Below, one piece after another: positions 24,814 through 33,046 of a stretch of DNA of 33,046 nt. The position numbers and the translations under genes are program-made. This stretch comes from Myxococcaceae bacterium (GTDB taxonomy: Bacteria; Myxococcota; Myxococcia; Myxococcales; Myxococcaceae). The notes under the pieces are model-generated. The model had not been told where the DNA came from. It made no database searches and worked only from the letters and a program-made list of their open reading frames with translations. The DNA is taken from assembly GCA_019686135.1 (NCBI GenBank), contig JADGHL010000050.1:1-33046 (forward strand). The letters are read 5' to 3'. Numbering within the stretch: the stretch's first letter is position 1; every line of letters begins with the position of its first letter.

Positions 24814-24829
24814 TGGCACGACGGTTGTA
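24814..24829 (+). promoter_or_regulatory. Sigma-54-like -24/-12 promoter
   Basis: TGGCACG, 4 bases, TTGTA. The -24 element matches the consensus TGGCACG exactly and the spacing is exact. The -12 element is TTGTA in place of TTGCA, which changes a usually conserved C. The predicted start of transcription is near 24841, 39 bases before the ATG of the 66-residue gene. Sigma-54 promoters are frequent in myxobacteria. The 309 bp between the FAD gene (start 24570) and this ATG hold no other gene. Confidence 0.5.
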
Positions 24830-24879
24830 GCGGGGCCTGACCAACGCAGCACAGCCACCCGGTCATGGAGGTCGTCGGT

Positions 24880-25080
24880 ATGAGCACGGACAAGCGGGGA
24901 GCCAGGATCCTGGCGCGCACGTTCTTCAATCAGCTGCGCGCGAGCGGCTACAACTCGAACCAGATCATCGGCATCGCCACCGAGCTCATTGACCTCGTCA
25001 CCTGCGACATCCGCGACACCGAGAAGGAGCAGGCGGTGCTCGCGGCGACGAAGAACGACAACCCTCGCGTTCAGCCGTAG
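24880..25080 (+). CDS. Small conserved-looking protein (66 residues)
   Basis: A 66-residue soluble protein, MSTDKRGARILARTFFNQLR onwards, then SGYNSNQIIGIATELIDLVT, and an acidic-to-basic tail. It is predicted to be two or three short helices. I do not assign a family. The N-terminal half (K/R-G-A-x-I-L-A-x-x-F-x-x-x-L/M-x-x-x-G-Y) looks constrained. The ATG at 24880 is preceded by GGAGG with 8 bases spacing. An ATG at 24865 is in frame but would place the ribosome site inside the gene. It has its own sigma-54-like promoter and an intrinsic terminator, so it is a single-gene transcription unit, possibly expressed strongly or under starvation control (inference). Confidence 0.75.
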   Translation: MSTDKRGARILARTFFNQLRASGYNSNQIIGIATELIDLVTCDIRDTEKEQAVLAATKNDNPRVQP

Positions 25081-25160
25081 CACTCCCCCTCGACTTTGCC
25101 CGGCAAGGCGCGGCTCCGGACGGGCTCCGGGGCCTTCCGCCTGCCGCGGCAAAAGCTATG

Positions 25161-25189
25161 GCCCGGCCCCATCGGGGCTGGGCTTTTTT
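25161..25189 (+). terminator. Intrinsic terminator after the small gene
   Basis: GCCCGGCCCC, ATC loop, GGGGCTGGGC (10 bp with one G-T pair), followed by six T. It ends the 66-residue gene's transcript. The minus strand carries TTTT a few bases beyond the stem, so it may also terminate dgkA. Confidence 0.9.
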
Positions 25190-25193
25190 CATG

Positions 25194-25853
25194 TCACGTC
25201 TCGGCCCACAGGCGGTGGCGCTCCCAGGCGGCCGCGCCGGTGATGACGATCAGCCCCGCAGTCATCGAAGTGAACACCGCGCTGGTGCTGTTCCGGGAGA
25301 TGAACGCAAGCAGCACGCAGGCGATGAAGAAGACGACCGCGTCCACCCACTTCGGGCGCCGTCGCTTCATCATCAAAAGCCCTGCGGTGCCCATCAGTGG
25401 GAAGCCGAGCGCCATCTGCCGCCACACGGCCATCTGGAACGCCACGATGGTGTCGCGGTTGTGGAAGATGATCGCGGCGAAGATCACCACCGTGCCGATG
25501 GCCAGCACCAGCACACCGGCGGCCGCGGCGTCCTTGGCGATCTTCGCCTTCTCGTCGAACTCCTGGGTGGCCAGGTCCACGAGCTGCTCGAGCGCGCTGT
25601 TGAGGATCTCGGCGAAGAACACCAGCAGCACGCAGAAGATGAGCGTCACCTTTTCGGCCAGCCCGAGCGGGATCCCGCTGCCGACGAGCGACACCGCGAA
25701 CGCCGCCAGCACGTGAACGCGCATGTTCCGCTGGTGGACCACGGTGTGGATGAGGCCGTTCCACGCGTGGAAGGCGGACCCGATGAACCCGGGACGCCCC
25801 AGCCTCGGGTAGGGCGGGATCGAGAGGCGTTTGACCTTGCGCGCGCGCTTCAT
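25194..25853 (-). CDS. dgkA: Diacylglycerol/undecaprenol kinase (DgkA family) with C-terminal membrane extension
   Basis: A 219-residue integral membrane protein. Residues 22-131 match the DgkA family: FIGSAFHAWNGLIHTVVHQRNMRVHV, then FFAEILNSALEQLVDL with the catalytic-site Glu and Asn residues (Glu82, Asn85, Glu89), and DEKAKIAKDAAAAGVLV. These enzymes phosphorylate diacylglycerol or undecaprenol in the inner membrane. Typical members have about 120 residues and three helices. Here about 85 further residues carry three more hydrophobic segments (near 145-158, 168-184 and 192-208) with no recognised domain. The ATG at 25853 has GAAGG upstream. It is divergent from the amidase gene (124 bp between). 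A role in recycling the lipid carrier for cell-wall synthesis would fit the neighbouring amidase, but this is inference. Confidence 0.85.
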   Translation of the reverse strand: MKRARKVKRLSIPPYPRLGRPGFIGSAFHAWNGLIHTVVHQRNMRVHVLAAFAVSLVGSGIPLGLAEKVTLIFCVLLVFFAEILNSALEQLVDLATQEFDEKAKIAKDAAAAGVLVLAIGTVVIFAAIIFHNRDTIVAFQMAVWRQMALGFPLMGTAGLLMMKRRRPKWVDAVVFFIACVLLAFISRNSTSAVFTSMTAGLIVITGAAAWERHRLWAET

Positions 25854-25977
25854 CCGGTGGCGCCTTCGTATACCCATTCGGGGGCAAGGCAACTCTCCAG
25901 GCACGAGGAATGAACGCCGGACGGAACGATTTGCGCCCGGCGCGAGCCGCTTGGTAGGTGGGCGCCGGAGGCGCCTC

Positions 25978-28809
25978 ATGAACGTTCGACTCGCGCTGGT
26001 CGCCCTCGTGGCGATCGCCGTGACCCCCACCGCGTCGCGGGCGCAACCGTTCGCCGACTGCGGGCTCGAGCCGCCCGGCACCGAGTGGGGCGGCCCGCCG
26101 CCACCACGCCGCAACGAGCTCCCCGCTAGAGCGCCCGGAGAGCCGCCGCTGGTCCGAAGGGTGTCGCGGGCGCTGACGGAGCCGCTGCACTTCGGATCGT
26201 CGTCGCCGAGGCTGCGGATGGGGGCGCTGAGCGGAAAGTCGGTCTACGTGAGCGCGGGACACGGCTACTACGGGCCCGGCCCGTGGACCACCCAGCGGCC
26301 CGTCACCAACGGGATCGTCGAGGACATCGTCTCCGCCGAGACCGTCTCCGAGTTCCTGGTGCCGATGCTGATGAACGCCGGCGCGTACGTCGTCACCACG
26401 CGCGAGCCCGACCTCAACCCCGGCCTCGACGTGGTGGACGACGCGGACGCGGACTACGGCGAGACGGGGCCGGCGGGGACCTTCTCCACCTCCTCGCTGG
26501 CCGGCTACGGCGCTCCGCCGGTGCCCATCCCCAACGGCACCAACGTGTTCTCGCTGGGCACGAACCGTCTGATGGAGGCGACCGTCGGATCCACGCCGAC
26601 CGCTTCTGCGCAGTTCGTCTTCGACGTGCCCGCGGACGGCGACTACGACGTGTTCATCAGCTACACGCAGTTCAGCTACCGCGTGCCGGACGCGCACTTC
26701 GTGGTGAAGCACGCCGGAGGCGAGTCGCACTTCCGCATCAACCAGCGGCGCCACGGATCGACGTGGGTGCTGCTCGGCCGGTTCTACTTCCGGGCCGGGA
26801 AGGATCCGCAGAAGGGCGCGGTGGTGGCGCTGAACGACTCGTCGGTGCAAGGGAATGTGTCCCTGGACGCCGTGCGGATCGGCGGCGGGATGGGGCTGGT
26901 GGCGGCGTCCGGCGACACGGTGACCAGCGGCCGCCCGCGCGCCGAGGAGTGCGCGCGCTACCACATCCAGTACATGGGCGCGCCCACGAGCGTCTACGAC
27001 AACCCGAACCTCTCCGACCGCAACGACGACGTCAGCGCCCGCTCGAAGTTCACCGCGTGGGATCACGAGACCGGCGAGGACGCGGTCTACGTCGCCTGGC
27101 ACACCAACGCCTGCGGCGGCGCCACCTGCACCGCGCGCGGGACGGACACGTACATCTACGGCCCCAACGCGCCCGGTGAGACGCCCGAGACGTTCACCGG
27201 CGTGGCGGGGAGCGACCTTCTGGCGCAGGCTGTCCACTCGGAGCTGGTGGGCGACCTTCAGAAGGGATGGGACGCGACCTGGAAGGACCGCGGCATCCAC
27301 ACCGCCTACTTCGGGGAGATCAACCCGAACAACAACCCGGAGACGCCGGGGATCCTGATCGAGGTCGGTTTCCACCACACGCCAGCGGACGCGGTCCACT
27401 TCAAGGAGGCGATGTTCCGGTACACCGCCGCGCGGGCCATCACCCAGGGCATCATCAAGTACTTCGCCGCGCGGGACGGCGTGACGCCGGTCCTGCCGCC
27501 GGAGCCGCCGGTCGCGGTCTACGCGCGTCATCGCGGCAATGGCGAGGTGGAGCTCGGCTGGCGACCCGCGGCGAAGGACTGCATCGGGCTCGCCGGGGAT
27601 GAGGCCACCGGCTACCGCCTGTACTCGAGCGAGGACGGATATGCCTGGGACGACGGCGCGGACGTGACCGGGACCCGGTTGGTGCTGACGCTGCCGTTGG
27701 GGGCGACGCGGTACTTCCGGGTGTCGGCCACCAACGCCGGCGGCGAGTCGTTTCCCTCGGAGGTGGTGGGCGTGGGCGTGCCCGCAAGCGGAGACACCTC
27801 GCCGGTGCTGGTGGTCAACGGCTTCGACCGCCTGGACGCGACGATGGCGATCGATGAAGCGCTGCCGAACGTGGGCACCGCGCTGCGCGTCCGGATGGAG
27901 CGGATGAACGACGGGACCTGGGTGCGGCGGCACGGGCCCGCGCTCTGGGAGAACGGGTTCGGGTTTGACGCCGCGACGGTGGCCGCGCTCGATCGGGGAC
28001 TTCTGACCCTCTCCGCTTATCCGGCCGTCGACTGGTTCGTCGGACGGGGCGAGTCGACCGGCGGCGGCCTCTCGCACGCGCACGAGGCGCTGTTGCGCAG
28101 CTTCGTCGAGGGGGGCGGGCGGTTGATCCTCTCCGGGTCGAACGTCGCGAGCGCGCTCACGGAAGGAGATGGCACGGACACCGCGTTCCTCTCCGAGATC
28201 CTTCGGACCGGATTGGCCGGCGGCACCAGCGCACCGGCGATCAGCGGGGTTCCCGGTGAAGCGCTGGAAGGGATCGCGGCGGTGGCGGTCGACGACGGGC
28301 TTCAGGGTGCGTACCCGGCCGGGCCGATGGATCCGCTCGCGCCCGCGCCCGGCGGCGTGGCGATCGCCACGTTCGATGGAACCTCCGCCGCCGCGGCCGT
28401 GCTCGGAGGCGCGCCGGCGGACGTGGCGTTCCTGTCGTTCCCCATCGAGACCGTGGTCGATGAGCCGTCGCGTTCCACGATCCTGGGGCGTCTGCTCACC
28501 GCGCTGCAGGTGCCCAAAGAGGGTTACCCCTTCGACGCCGGAACGCCGCCGATGGAGGACGACGAGCCCGACTGCATGGAGCCACAGGATGGTGGCATGC
28601 CCCAGGACGCGGGCACGCCGCAGGATGCGGGCACGCACGCGGATGCGGGTACCTCGCCCGCCCCGGTGGAGATTCCGATCCTCGCCACCGAGTACCCCGC
28701 GGCGGAAGCCGGCGGCTGCGCCTGCGGGACCGCTGGAGGAGACGGAGCGCTGCTCGTCGCCATGGCGGGCGCGCTCGTTGCGTGGCGGAAGCGGCGGAAG
28801 GGCGCCTGA
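25978..28809 (+). CDS. MYXO-CTERM-anchored N-acetylmuramoyl-L-alanine amidase with golvesin-like insert
   Basis: A 943-residue exported protein. A signal peptide ([22 protein letters not shown]) is followed by an Amidase_3 catalytic domain that cuts the peptide stem from peptidoglycan. The zinc and catalytic residues are His95 (SAGHGYYG), Glu121, His375 (WHTNAC) and Glu462 (EVGFHH). Inside it, at about 195-305, sits a golvesin/Xly-type beta domain ([43 protein letters not shown]). A fibronectin type III domain follows (about 510-602), then a domain of about 230 residues with LVVNGFDR and [10 protein letters not shown], resembling glutamine-amidotransferase-like sheets. A repeat rich in Asp-Ala-Gly-Thr comes next. 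The end, [29 protein letters not shown], is a MYXO-CTERM-type anchor with Cys914 and Cys916. GGAGG precedes the ATG. It could be a substrate of the protease at 2598-3404. Confidence 0.88.
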   Translation: MNVRLALVALVAIAVTPTASRAQPFADCGLEPPGTEWGGPPPPRRNELPARAPGEPPLVRRVSRALTEPLHFGSSSPRLRMGALSGKSVYVSAGHGYYGPGPWTTQRPVTNGIVEDIVSAETVSEFLVPMLMNAGAYVVTTREPDLNPGLDVVDDADADYGETGPAGTFSTSSLAGYGAPPVPIPNGTNVFSLGTNRLMEATVGSTPTASAQFVFDVPADGDYDVFISYTQFSYRVPDAHFVVKHAGGESHFRINQRRHGSTWVLLGRFYFRAGKDPQKGAVVALNDSSVQGNVSLDAVRIGGGMGLVAASGDTVTSGRPRAEECARYHIQYMGAPTSVYDNPNLSDRNDDVSARSKFTAWDHETGEDAVYVAWHTNACGGATCTARGTDTYIYGPNAPGETPETFTGVAGSDLLAQAVHSELVGDLQKGWDATWKDRGIHTAYFGEINPNNNPETPGILIEVGFHHTPADAVHFKEAMFRYTAARAITQGIIKYFAARDGVTPVLPPEPPVAVYARHRGNGEVELGWRPAAKDCIGLAGDEATGYRLYSSEDGYAWDDGADVTGTRLVLTLPLGATRYFRVSATNAGGESFPSEVVGVGVPASGDTSPVLVVNGFDRLDATMAIDEALPNVGTALRVRMERMNDGTWVRRHGPALWENGFGFDAATVAALDRGLLTLSAYPAVDWFVGRGESTGGGLSHAHEALLRSFVEGGGRLILSGSNVASALTEGDGTDTAFLSEILRTGLAGGTSAPAISGVPGEALEGIAAVAVDDGLQGAYPAGPMDPLAPAPGGVAIATFDGTSAAAAVLGGAPADVAFLSFPIETVVDEPSRSTILGRLLTALQVPKEGYPFDAGTPPMEDDEPDCMEPQDGGMPQDAGTPQDAGTHADAGTSPAPVEIPILATEYPAAEAGGCACGTAGGDGALLVAMAGALVAWRKRRKGA

Positions 28810-28825
28810 CGGGACGGTTGTCCGG

Positions 28826-28858
28826 GCCGTCTGCCGTCTACCGCCTTCGGCAGGCGGC
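28826..28858 (+). repeat. Heptamer-type repeat forming a hairpin after the amidase gene
   Basis: Units CCGTCTG, CCGTCTA and CCGCCTT (28827-28847) lie 18 bases after the stop. The stretch folds into a 10-bp stem (GCCGTCTGCC with GGCAGGCGGC, one G-T pair, 13-base loop). It may act as a terminator without a T-run. Confidence 0.6.
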
Positions 28859-28984
28859 TTCCGAATGGGGCAGGGCGCCGAAGGGAAGGGGGCTTGGCCG
28901 TGCGCTTTTCTGCTCGCGCTTCTTCGGATCATCACCGGCTCTGTTCGCCGCGGACGCCCTGGAAGCCCGGCCGGCCCTCATTCG

Positions 28985-29013
28985 TTGACGCAACTGGGAG
29001 CGCGCCCTAGGTT
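28985..29013 (+). promoter_or_regulatory. Sigma-70-type promoter for gap
   Basis: TTGACG, 17 bases, TAGGTT. Five of six bases match at -35, with optimal spacing. Transcription would start near 29020, about 30 bases before the gap ATG, which has GAGGAG upstream. Confidence 0.7.
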
Positions 29014-29050
29014 CCGCGCCGTTTTCATTCCCCATCGAGGAGATTGCTTC

Positions 29051-30052
29051 ATGGCCACCAGGTTCGCGATCAACGGCTTCGGCCGAATCGGCCGCTCCAT
29101 CCTTCGCGCGGCGCTCTCGCGCAACGAGAACATCGAGATCGTCGCCATCAACGACCTCGACAAGCCGTCCACGATGGCGCACCTGTTCAAGTACGACTCG
29201 GTGCACCGGACGTGGCCCGGCACCGTGAAGGCGGGCGACAAGTCGATCACCGTCGACGGCCGGGAGATCGCGCTGACCGCCGAGCGCGATCCGGCGAAGC
29301 TCCCGTGGAAGGACCTCCGCGTGGATGTCGTGCTGGAGTGCACCGGGCGGTTCACGAAGCGGGAGGACGCGCAGAAGCACCTCGACGCGGGCGCGAAGAA
29401 GGTCCTCATCTCCGCGCCGGGCAAGGGCGTGGACTTCACCATCGCCTGGGGCATCAACCAGAACGCGTACGACCCGGCGAAGCACCACATCCTGTCCAAC
29501 GCGTCCTGCACGACCAACTGCCTGGCGCCGCTGGCCAAGGTGCTGCACGAGACCTTCGGGATCGAGCGCGGCCTGATGACGACCGTCCACAGCTACACGA
29601 ACGACCAGCGCATCCTCGACCTCCCGCATGAGGATCTGCGCAGGGCGCGCGCCGCGGCGCTGTCGATGATCCCGACCTCGACCGGTGCGGCGAAGGCGAT
29701 CGGCGAGGTGCTGCCGGCGCTCAAGGGCAAGCTCCACGGCGTGTCGGTGCGCGTGCCCACTCCCAACGTGTCGCTCGTGGACCTCACGGTGCAGCTCAAG
29801 CGGTCCACGACCGTCGAGGAGATCAACGCCGCCTTCAAGCAGGCCGCGGAGGGGTCGCTCAAGGGCGTGCTCCAGTACTCCGAGGAGCTCACCGTCTCCA
29901 TCGACCACAACGGCAACCCGCACTCGTCGATCGTCGACGGCACCAACACGCTGGTGATGGAGGGGACGCTCGCGAAGGTCTTCTCCTGGTACGACAACGA
30001 GTGGGGCTTCTCGAACCGGATGGTCGACGTCGCCAAGTTCCTCGCGCGCTGA
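29051..30052 (+). CDS. gap: Glyceraldehyde-3-phosphate dehydrogenase
   Basis: A 333-residue cytoplasmic enzyme that oxidises and phosphorylates glyceraldehyde-3-phosphate to 1,3-bisphosphoglycerate in glycolysis. The NAD-binding motif is [10 protein letters not shown] (residues 7-16). Asp residue in AINDL at the end of strand two suggests NAD preference. The catalytic Cys153 lies in [12 protein letters not shown], followed by [20 protein letters not shown] and [12 protein letters not shown]. The full family length is present. It starts the gap-pgk-tpiA run and has its own sigma-70 promoter. Pgk follows after 51 bp that contain the heptamer repeat, so expression of pgk may depend on read-through from here. 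Confidence 0.98.
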   Translation: MATRFAINGFGRIGRSILRAALSRNENIEIVAINDLDKPSTMAHLFKYDSVHRTWPGTVKAGDKSITVDGREIALTAERDPAKLPWKDLRVDVVLECTGRFTKREDAQKHLDAGAKKVLISAPGKGVDFTIAWGINQNAYDPAKHHILSNASCTTNCLAPLAKVLHETFGIERGLMTTVHSYTNDQRILDLPHEDLRRARAAALSMIPTSTGAAKAIGEVLPALKGKLHGVSVRVPTPNVSLVDLTVQLKRSTTVEEINAAFKQAAEGSLKGVLQYSEELTVSIDHNGNPHSSIVDGTNTLVMEGTLAKVFSWYDNEWGFSNRMVDVAKFLAR

Positions 30053-30063
30053 GCGCCCTCTAC

Positions 30064-30098
30064 TCACTAGTCACTAGCGACTAGTCACGAGTCAGGAG
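30064..30098 (+). repeat. Five-copy heptamer repeat (TCACTAG) ending in the pgk ribosome site
   Basis: Five consecutive 7-bp units with consensus TCACTAG; the first two are exact and the fifth is TCAGGAG. The AGGAG in the last unit is the Shine-Dalgarno of pgk, whose GTG begins 5 bases later. The repeat starts 12 bases after the gap stop and is clearly less GC-rich than its surroundings. Confidence 0.9.
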
Positions 30099-30103
30099 TT
30101 TTC

Positions 30104-31300
<1,197 letters not shown>

Positions 31301-31320
31301 CCATCCTTCGAGGGGGCACC

Positions 31321-32082
31321 GTGGACCGTCGTCCGATCATCGCGGGCAACTGGAAGATGAACAAAACCGTGGGCGAGGCGCTCTCGCTCGTCCGCGATCT
31401 GCGCAGCCTGGTGTCCATGGTTCGCGACCGGGTGGAGGTGGTGGTGGCGCCGCCGTTCACCGCGCTGCACCCGGTCGGCAAGGCGTTGGAGGACTCCAAC
31501 ATCGGGCTGGCCGGACAGAACTGCCACTGGGAGCCGTCTGGCGCGTACACCGGCGAAATCTCCGCGCCGATGCTGAAGGAGGCCGGCTGCACCTACGTGA
31601 TCCTCGGCCACTCCGAGCGCCGCCAGTACTTCGGCGAGACCGACGAGACGGTCAACCGGCGCGCCCTGTCGGCGGTCAAGTACGGGCTTGTGCCCATCCT
31701 TTGTATCGGCGAGACGCTGAAGGAGCGCGAATCGAACCAGACGCTGGAGGTCGTGCGGCGGCAGGTGCGCGGCGCGCTCGCCGGCTTCGCGGCGGCGGAG
31801 GTCGCGCGCTTCGTCATCGCCTACGAGCCGGTGTGGGCCATCGGTACCGGAAAGACCGCGACCAGCGATCAGGCCCAGGAGGTCCACGCCTTCATCCGCG
31901 AACAGCTCGTCGAGCTGTACGACCGCCGGACGGCCGACCACGTGCGCATCCAGTACGGGGGATCGGTCAAGCCGGACAACGCGGCGGACCTGTTGAGCAA
32001 GCCCGACGTGGACGGCGCCCTGGTGGGCGGGGCCAGCCTCAAGGCGGCGGATTTCGCGGCGATCGTGAAGGCGGCGCCGTAG
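31321..32082 (+). CDS. tpiA: Triosephosphate isomerase
   Basis: A 253-residue TIM-barrel enzyme that interconverts dihydroxyacetone phosphate and glyceraldehyde-3-phosphate. Catalytic residues are Lys in GNWKMNK (residues 9-15), His97 ([12 protein letters not shown]) and Glu169 ([15 protein letters not shown]). The phosphate-binding [10 protein letters not shown] and GALVGGASL close the barrel. The start is GTG 31321, with GAGGGGG upstream, 20 bp after the pgk stop; the family N-terminus begins exactly there. It is the third consecutive glycolytic gene and is followed by secG, an arrangement seen in many bacteria. Confidence 0.98.
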   Translation: MDRRPIIAGNWKMNKTVGEALSLVRDLRSLVSMVRDRVEVVVAPPFTALHPVGKALEDSNIGLAGQNCHWEPSGAYTGEISAPMLKEAGCTYVILGHSERRQYFGETDETVNRRALSAVKYGLVPILCIGETLKERESNQTLEVVRRQVRGALAGFAAAEVARFVIAYEPVWAIGTGKTATSDQAQEVHAFIREQLVELYDRRTADHVRIQYGGSVKPDNAADLLSKPDVDGALVGGASLKAADFAAIVKAAP

Positions 32083-32095
32083 CGCTTTCGGGCGG

Positions 32096-32118
32096 CGAAG
32101 GCGGGCAGGCAGCCTTCG
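32096..32118 (+). terminator. Hairpin after tpiA (possible terminator)
   Basis: A 7-bp stem (CGAAGGC with GCCTTCG, 9-base loop), with an overlapping alternative stem (GCGGGC with GCCCGC, 32101-32125). No T-run follows. It lies between the tpiA stop and the secG promoter. Confidence 0.4.
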
Positions 32119-32131
32119 AGCCCGCGAACTG

Positions 32132-32160
32132 TTGATGGGGCAGGGGTGTTCAAGTAGAAC
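32132..32160 (+). promoter_or_regulatory. Sigma-70-type promoter for secG
   Basis: TTGATG, 17 bases, TAGAAC. Transcription would start near 32167, about 20 bases before the secG ATG. It lets secG be expressed apart from the glycolytic genes. Confidence 0.6.
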
Positions 32161-32186
32161 GCCCCGCCTTTCCCGAAGGAATCCTC

Positions 32187-32633
32187 ATGAGCGGAATGAC
32201 CATCTTCGTCACGGTCGTGCACGTGCTGTTGGCCGTGTTCATGATCTTCGTGATTCTCCTGCAGCCCGGTAAGGACGCGGGCATGGGAGCGGCTTTCGGC
32301 GGTGGCGCGGCGACCTCCGCGTTCGGCGGCCGCGGCGCGGTCACGTTCCTCTCCAAGCTCACCGCCGCGTGCGCGACGCTGTTCTTCATCACGTCGCTCG
32401 GCCTCTCGTTCGTCGGCCTGAACACCTCGGTCGCCTCGAAGATCGTCGAGAAGGCCGCCACCGCGCCGGCTCCGGAAGCGCCCAAATCCGTGGAGCAGCC
32501 GAAGAGCGACAACGCGGCGGCTCCGTCCGCGCCGGCCACGCCGGCACCCGCGCCCTCGGCTCCGGCCACCGGTCAGGCGCCGGCCGGGACCTCGGGTCAG
32601 CCCGCAGCGACGGGATCCTCTGAGGCGAAGTAG
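32187..32633 (+). CDS. secG: Preprotein translocase subunit SecG with Pro/Ala-rich tail
   Basis: A 148-residue inner-membrane protein that supports SecYE in protein export. Two membrane helices (about 5-24 and 53-75) flank the conserved cytoplasmic loop LLQPGKDAGMGAAFGGGAATSAFGGRGA. Residues after about 85 form a low-complexity tail of Pro, Ala, Ser and Thr of about 60 residues. SecG of E. coli is 110 residues and many are shorter, so the tail is an extension. AGGA precedes the ATG at 32187 with a spacing of 6. It follows tpiA and precedes tRNA-Leu, as in many genomes (E. coli has secG followed by leuU, also tRNA-Leu GAG). Confidence 0.95.
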   Translation: MSGMTIFVTVVHVLLAVFMIFVILLQPGKDAGMGAAFGGGAATSAFGGRGAVTFLSKLTAACATLFFITSLGLSFVGLNTSVASKIVEKAATAPAPEAPKSVEQPKSDNAAAPSAPATPAPAPSAPATGQAPAGTSGQPAATGSSEAK

Positions 32634-32636
32634 CTG

Positions 32637-32666
32637 TTGACCAGCGACGGCCCCTGACCGTATGAG
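32637..32666 (+). promoter_or_regulatory. Sigma-70-type promoter for tRNA-Leu
   Basis: TTGACC, 18 bases, TATGAG, with transcription starting near 32673, a few bases before the tRNA. The -35 box starts four bases after the secG stop. Confidence 0.7.
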
Positions 32667-32679
32667 GGCCGCCGCACAA

Positions 32680-32761
32680 GCCCAGGTGGTGGAATTGGTA
32701 GACACACCATCTTGAGGGGGTGGCGCCGCAAGGCGTGTGGGTTCGAGTCCCACCCTGGGCA
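32680..32761 (+). tRNA. tRNA-Leu (anticodon GAG)
   Basis: An 82-base class II tRNA. The acceptor stem GCCCAGG pairs with CCTGGGC (32754-32760) and the discriminator is A. The D-loop has GGTAGAC. The anticodon stem CCATC/GGTGG holds the loop TTGAGGG with GAG at 32714-32716. A variable arm (GCC...GGC) and the T-arm GTGGG-TTCGAGT-CCCAC complete it. The 3' CCA is not encoded. It reads the CUC and CUU codons, of which CUC is very frequent in this window. Confidence 0.97.
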
Positions 32762-32771
32762 TGAAGGACGA

Positions 32772-32805
32772 AGCCTCCAGAGCTGCTCTGGGGGCTTTTC
32801 GTTTT
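32772..32805 (+). terminator. Intrinsic terminator after tRNA-Leu
   Basis: An 11-bp stem (AGCCTCCAGAG, CTG loop, CTCTGGGGGCT, one G-T pair), followed by TTTTCGTTTT. Confidence 0.92.
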
Positions 32806-32943
32806 CGCAAGCCGGATCGCGAGTGGGCCGACGGACCGGGCGCCAGTCGGTACCCTGTCGAGCCGGCGTCCGCGCTTCGGTGCCCATGCCTCCTGCCGTT
32901 TGCACCTTTGAGCCGTAGGCATCCCGACGGTTCGAGGTCAGCG

Positions 32944-33046
32944 ATGAGGAACTTCATGACGGGGCTGTGCGCGGCGGCGCTGATGCTGGCGCTGCCCGCG
33001 GTGGCCCAGACTTCCGGGGGAGGGGCGGGCGCAGGCGCTTCCGGCG
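32944..33046 (+). CDS. Start of an exported Gly/Ala-rich protein (3' end outside window)
   Basis: The first 34 codons of a secreted protein. MRNFMTGLCAAALMLALPAVAQ is a classical signal peptide with an Ala-Val-Ala cleavage site, followed by TSGGGAGAGASG, a low-complexity Gly/Ala stretch. GAGG lies 7 bases upstream of the ATG at 32944. Too little is visible to name a family. Because the organism uses MYXO-CTERM anchors, the missing end is worth checking for one. Confidence 0.7.
   Translation, partial: MRNFMTGLCAAALMLALPAVAQTSGGGAGAGASG

Noticed and set aside
24611..24883. 90-codon plus-strand frame in the FAD / small-gene intergenic region
   Set aside because: Third-position G+C is low compared with real genes here, and the frame covers the promoter elements. 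I read it as non-coding.
25854..28935. Very long open minus-strand frame across the amidase gene
   Set aside because: It is a mirror of the GC-rich amidase reading frame. Its sequence is low in complexity (Arg, His, Val rich) and matches no family, while the plus strand has clear domains and a signal peptide.
30064..30098. CRISPR-like repeat
   Set aside because: The units are 7 bp and contiguous, without spacers, so it is a simple tandem repeat.
32597..32905. Minus-strand frame of 102 codons containing PGWDSNPH
   Set aside because: It runs antisense through the tRNA-Leu. This peptide is a well-known false gene product of tRNA antisense strands.

Overview
This 33 kb window is high-GC chromosomal DNA whose real genes carry G or C at almost every third codon position. 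I place it in the Myxococcota. The reasons are a secreted amidase ending in a MYXO-CTERM-type anchor (Cys-x-Cys, one membrane helix, basic tail), a CPBP glutamic protease of myxosortase (MrtX) type paired with a trypsin-fold protein, a MshEN / HD-GYP / DUF4388 signalling protein, and a golvesin-like domain. I see no phage, insertion sequence, CRISPR array or rRNA. Gene content looks like ordinary core chromosome.

Layout. 1-4.0 kb: a partial Hsp70 (minus), divergent from a degraded class II glutamine amidotransferase-fold protein, then the minus-strand pair trypsin-fold protein / MrtX-like protease. 4.0-4.6 kb: no confident gene. 4.6-9.3 kb: a PolX-type polymerase/PHP protein (minus), divergent from a hydrolase lipoprotein, Rieske ferredoxin and a His-rich MoaB, which are tightly packed. 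9.3-16.6 kb: a plus-strand run of TIGR02757 protein, holB, holA, metG, HEAT-repeat protein and tatD, with several start/stop overlaps. 16.6-20.0 kb: minus-strand OB/HD-domain nuclease, then the MshEN/HD-GYP protein. 20.0-25.9 kb: a START-like secreted protein, an RlmI-like methyltransferase with a lost motif, two small orphans, an FAD oxidoreductase, a 66-residue protein behind a sigma-54-like promoter, and dgkA. 26.0-28.8 kb: the MYXO-CTERM amidase. 29.0-32.8 kb: gap, pgk, tpiA, secG and tRNA-Leu(GAG). The window ends in a truncated secreted protein.

How parts work together. holB and holA encode two clamp-loader subunits. gap, pgk and tpiA are consecutive glycolytic steps. The MrtX-like protease is a candidate processor of MYXO-CTERM proteins such as the amidase, although the two genes lie 22 kb apart.

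Two themes stand out. First, several enzymes keep their fold but appear to have lost catalytic residues (amidotransferase, trypsin-like protein, PolX polymerase domain, RlmI-like methyltransferase, receiver domain). Second, short tandem repeats with a 7-bp unit sit just after stop codons at three places. In front of pgk the last unit also supplies the Shine-Dalgarno sequence. All assignments rest on reading motifs by eye; no database search was possible.
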